A stretch of 64,000 bases of DNA. It comes from Eubacteriaceae bacterium. GTDB lineage: Bacteria > Bacillota > Clostridia > Peptostreptococcales > Anaerovoracaceae. This document shows positions 61,129-64,000 of this stretch, one piece after another. Each line of letters opens with the position of its first letter. Position 1 is the first letter of the stretch. The stretch covers positions 219,140 through 283,139 of the forward strand of contig CABIXY010000003.1 in the NCBI GenBank assembly GCA_902362805.1. Direction: 5' to 3'. The position numbers were made by a program, and so were the translations under genes. The notes under the pieces are model-generated. The model was not told where the DNA came from. It saw nothing but the letters and a program-made list of their open reading frames with translations, and made no database searches.

Positions 61129-62421
61129 CTATTCTGTGCGTTTCTTCTGTGGCAGCAGAATGCTGACGATTCCGCAGACTGCCATCAAATACGGATAGAA
61201 CAGATATGGGATGATGGCGAAAGGCGTCAAGCCACTGAGGGCGGCAGCTGTCAGCAGTTGCGCGCCGTATGGGATGATGCCCTGGAAGACTGAGGCAAAC
61301 ATATCGAGAAGTGAGGCGCTTCTGGACGGTTCGATATCGTAGTCTTCGCTGATTTCCTTGGCTATCGGTCCAGCGATGACGATGGCGACGGTGTTGTTGG
61401 CCGTGGCGGCATCTACCAGAGAAATCAGGGCAGCGACGCCGAATTCTGCGCCTTTGTAGGTGTGTACATGGTTATGTATCTTCTCGAGGATAAAGGCGAA
61501 GCCTCCATTTTGCTTTACTAAGGCGCTGATTGCCGCTACCAGGATGGAAATGACCGTGATGTCATACATGTTGGTAACACCTGTGCCGATGGAAGTAAAT
61601 ACTGCGGAAGGAGCCATAGCGCCAGTGGCAATTCCGACGATAACGGAAAGCACCGTGCCGCTGATCAAAACGATAAATACGTTGATGCCGATGATGGCCG
61701 TGATCAATACCAGCAGATACGGGACGACCTGCAGGATGTTGTAGTCCAGATTGCCGTCCATTTTGAACTTGGAGCCGCGGGTCAGGACAAAAAGAACAAC
61801 GATGGTCACGATGGCCGCCGGCAGGACGATGAGAAAGTTTCGTTTGAACTTGTCCTTCATTTCGCAGCCCTGGGTTCTGACTGCTGCAATGGTGGTATCG
61901 GAAATCATGGACAAGTTATCTCCGAACATGGCGCCTGAAACTACCGCGCCGACACAGATGGCCATGGCAAACCCAGTCTTCTCGCTGATACCTACGGCGA
62001 TGGGAACGAGTGCGGTGATGGTTCCTACGGAAGTTCCCATGGAAATGGAGATGAAACAGCCGATGACGAAGAGCCCGATGACGGCGATGCTCGGCGGCAG
62101 CAGTGACAGCCCCAGATTGACAGTGCTGTCTACGCCGCCTGCCGCTGAGACAGACCCGGAAAAAGCGCCGGCAGCCAGGAAAATCAGGCACATGGTGATG
62201 ATGTTCTCATCTCCCACACCTCTGGCGACGATTGAAAATTTTTCGTTAAATGATTTGCCTCGTGTTTGCATAAAGGCTACAATGAGTGCGATGAGAAACC
62301 CAACTACCGCTGGCATAGTATAGAAGTCTTTCAATATGATTCCCGTTCCAAGGAAAAGAACCAGAAAGACCAAAATCGGGAGCAGGGCTAGTCCGTTTGG
62401 TTTGATGTTTGATTCGTTCAT
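61129..62421 (-). CDS. NhaC-family Na+/H+ antiporter
   Basis: A 430-residue membrane protein with about 12 hydrophobic helices, of the NhaC family. Typical segments are GCFISISMGTSVGTITALVP, GAMFGDNLSMISDTTIAAV and AATANNTVAIVIAGPIAKEIS. Some NhaC-family members exchange malate/lactate or amino acids, so the substrate is not certain. Strong GGAGAATAGAA ribosome site. It sits upstream of cstA on the same strand, separated by the repeat. Confidence 0.9.
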   Translation of the reverse strand: MNESNIKPNGLALLPILVFLVLFLGTGIILKDFYTMPAVVGFLIALIVAFMQTRGKSFNEKFSIVARGVGDENIITMCLIFLAAGAFSGSVSAAGGVDSTVNLGLSLLPPSIAVIGLFVIGCFISISMGTSVGTITALVPIAVGISEKTGFAMAICVGAVVSGAMFGDNLSMISDTTIAAVRTQGCEMKDKFKRNFLIVLPAAIVTIVVLFVLTRGSKFKMDGNLDYNILQVVPYLLVLITAIIGINVFIVLISGTVLSVIVGIATGAMAPSAVFTSIGTGVTNMYDITVISILVAAISALVKQNGGFAFILEKIHNHVHTYKGAEFGVAALISLVDAATANNTVAIVIAGPIAKEISEDYDIEPSRSASLLDMFASVFQGIIPYGAQLLTAAALSGLTPFAIIPYLFYPYLMAVCGIVSILLPQKKRTE

Positions 62422-62453
62422 TTCTATTCTCCTTAATATTGTGGATAATTACG

Positions 62454-62488
62454 AAAAAAGCCCGGCCTCTGCGGACAAAGGTCGAGCC
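62454..62488 (-). terminator. Terminator of the PHP gene
   Basis: On the minus strand GGCTCGACCT pairs with AGGCCGGGC, one mismatch, then a TTTTTT run. Confidence 0.75.
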
Positions 62489-62526
62489 AAATACTATCGC
62501 TTTGCAAGAAATATTTTATCAAAATA

Positions 62527-63306
62527 TTAACTGTGGTGCAAGGCTAATTTCTTGATTCTATGCTGTCTATAGGGTGAATACAGGAATCCCAGACTGCGAT
62601 TGTATGCCTTGAATCCCCATGTGGCAGCAAAAGAATTTCTCTTTTTGTGTTTTCTTAAGAATACCCGTTCTGTTCCGCCAAAAGCAGCGACGCCGCCTTC
62701 CTTGACGCATTCGATGAGATCGTCGTTGCATGTGATATCGCGGTCGAATTCGGTAAAGGCCATGCCCACGTATTCTTCCTTGTGAGAATCAGAGCCGCCA
62801 AGGCACTGCTTGCCGTATTTTTTTGCCAGCAGCTGGGCAACCTGATTGGCGTGGACGGTTTCGCAGGTATTGAATCCTTCCAGGAAATCGAACTTTCTCA
62901 CTAACTGCGGATTCTTGCGCATTTTGTTAAAGAACATGGCACTGGAACTGCGAGCGCCGAATGGATGCGCCGGGCCGAGGATTCCGCCAAAATGATGTAC
63001 AATGCGTTCCAGCATTTCTACGGACATGCCGCGAATCTGCAGAACTCTGAGGCAGAGTTCGTCAGGCATGATGACGAGAAAATGTCCGGCATCTTTTGTA
63101 TCGTACTCTACACCCATCAGTACGACAAAATCATCAGGCATCTGTTCCTTGTTTTGCTGCCAATACCTGAATCCTTTATATGAATCATGGTCTGTGACCA
63201 GCATGCCATCAAAGCCTTTTTCTTGCAACAGCTCGATATATCTTTCGATAGAAATTTTCGAATCAATGGAGCCAGCCTTTGTATGGCAGTGCATATCAAA
63301 TTTCAT
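62527..63306 (-). CDS. PHP-domain phosphoesterase
   Basis: A 259-residue protein of the polymerase-and-histidinol-phosphatase superfamily, using a multi-metal site. Motifs are MHCHTKAGS at residues 5-13, LVTDHDSYKG, the AHPFG of GPAHPFGARS, and LGGSDSHKEEYVG. It may act on nucleotides or sugar phosphates; the substrate is unknown. ATG 63306 follows GGAAGTGATATAAAT. An upstream in-frame start at 63462 adds 52 residues without family character. The C-terminal 40 residues are basic. Confidence 0.85.
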   Translation of the reverse strand: MKFDMHCHTKAGSIDSKISIERYIELLQEKGFDGMLVTDHDSYKGFRYWQQNKEQMPDDFVVLMGVEYDTKDAGHFLVIMPDELCLRVLQIRGMSVEMLERIVHHFGGILGPAHPFGARSSSAMFFNKMRKNPQLVRKFDFLEGFNTCETVHANQVAQLLAKKYGKQCLGGSDSHKEEYVGMAFTEFDRDITCNDDLIECVKEGGVAAFGGTERVFLRKHKKRNSFAATWGFKAYNRSLGFLYSPYRQHRIKKLALHHS

Positions 63307-63410
63307 ATTTATATCACTTCCTTCTTGAATATAGTTTACACCTGTATTAGACTTTATACAAGTTAAGAATTGATGAAAATCATAGTAATTATTTGTGAAT
63401 GAGGTAAATA

Positions 63411-64000
63411 ATGTTTGTATCCTTGGAAGAAATTTTAAAAAACGCCATGTTTGATGACGCAAAGGTTTTGGCCGGCAGCAGAGGTTTAAACAAAAAAATC
63501 AAACGAATTTCCGTCTTTGACTGTCCCTGCAACAGAAATCTTGTTGACAGAGACATCATTGCAGCAGGCGATGTGTTTATTACCTGTCTCGATCAATTTA
63601 AATATGAGACGGAGAACATCTACGAGTATTTAGATACTTTAATTAAGACAGAGTGCTCTGGTCTCTTTGTGGTAACAGATGATATGCTGTACGTTTTAAC
63701 TGATGACATTTTGCAATGCTGCGACCGCAGCAACTTTCCCGTTGTTTTAATTCCGGAAGATATTCCTTATGCGGCAATTATAGATACCGTTAACAAATAT
63801 ATTTCCATCGACAATTTAAATGCCATCAACACCCTGAAAATTGAAAAAATCATGTATGGCAATGTTCACCCCGGCGAGAAGATGGAAATTCTCTACAGCA
63901 TCAACCCGAATATGAAGAACTATCTGCGCGTGATCGAAGTCGAAGGAGACTTCAATTCTGACATCGCTCAAGTGGAACTGCATTTTTATTATTTGAAACA
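63411..64000 (+). CDS. PucR-like regulator, N-terminal part (3' truncated)
   Basis: The frame is open from ATG 63411 to the window end (196 codons and two bases). The N-terminus, VSLEEILKNAMFDDAKVLAG then SRGLNKKIKRISVFDCP, is that of purine-catabolism (PucR) regulators, whose later part has a C-terminal HTH that lies outside the window. AATGAGGTAAATA precedes the start. It is divergent from the PHP gene and may control neighbours beyond the end. Confidence 0.75.
   Translation, partial: MFVSLEEILKNAMFDDAKVLAGSRGLNKKIKRISVFDCPCNRNLVDRDIIAAGDVFITCLDQFKYETENIYEYLDTLIKTECSGLFVVTDDMLYVLTDDILQCCDRSNFPVVLIPEDIPYAAIIDTVNKYISIDNLNAINTLKIEKIMYGNVHPGEKMEILYSINPNMKNYLRVIEVEGDFNSDIAQVELHFYYLK

Overview
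The window looks like a chromosomal segment of a strictly anaerobic, amino-acid-fermenting Firmicute of class Clostridia. My best guess is the Family XIII / Anaerovoracaceae neighbourhood, inferred from gene content only. Supporting features are two complete NADH-dependent trimeric [FeFe]-hydrogenase operons, an indolepyruvate:ferredoxin oxidoreductase with an aminotransferase, a flavodiiron protein, a Rex-type operator, strong AGGAGG-type ribosome binding sites and many hairpin-plus-T terminators. No rRNA, tRNA, CRISPR array or intact insertion sequence was seen.

Layout. 1-4.9 kb: end of an Hsp20 gene, a structured non-coding element (401-720), a YczE-like membrane protein, a nucleotidyltransferase/HEPN toxin-antitoxin cassette bounded by direct repeats, and a YhdT-PanF pantothenate uptake pair. 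5-10.7 kb: a secreted repeat-rich protein, a nitroreductase, a lipoprotein, and a MarR-controlled MATE pump. 10.8-15.2 kb: a large multi-PAS hybrid histidine kinase followed by a B3/4-domain protein. 15.2-23.7 kb: a TetR-controlled catabolic operon (GtrA, TetR, class III aminotransferase, FGGY kinase, zinc-site-less aldolase homologue, aldolase-aldehyde dehydrogenase fusion), then a NYN protein and a glutaminase. 23.8-25 kb: a broken reverse transcriptase, palindromes and a second copy of the structured element.

25-29 kb: a Crp/Fnr regulator divergent from a three-module acyl-CoA dehydrogenase/EtfA/rubredoxin fusion and an FprA flavodiiron protein. Together these could carry electrons from acyl-CoA to oxygen or NO. 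29-33.3 kb: a 94-bp tandem repeat array, an acetyltransferase, a phosphoesterase and a secreted M1 peptidase. 33.3-45.6 kb: two paralogous hydABC-type hydrogenase operons separated by a TetR/ABC transporter locus (permease frameshifted) and a second B3/4 protein. Only the second hydrogenase operon has a recognisable Rex site.

45.7-51.5 kb: a DUF6485-like protein and a tandem duplication of a LysR-YkvI module ending in an aminotransferase. 51.5-56.3 kb: a GntR regulator divergent from iorA-iorB-aminotransferase, which would oxidise aromatic amino acids to aryl-acetyl-CoA. 56.3-59.3 kb: an AT-rich three-gene island (PD-(D/E)XK-like sce7726 protein, sce7725 protein, RES-domain protein) that looks like an anti-phage or toxin module and is the best candidate for an undescribed system. 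59.3-64 kb: CstA and NhaC transporters separated by a 128-bp tandem repeat holding a duplicated 25-codon ORF, a PHP-domain protein, and the start of a PucR-like regulator running off the end.

Reductant from amino-acid and acyl-CoA oxidation (IorAB, the dehydrogenase fusion) would be disposed of as H2 by the two hydrogenases or, under oxidative stress, by FprA. CstA, NhaC, YkvI and glutaminase fit peptide and amino-acid use.
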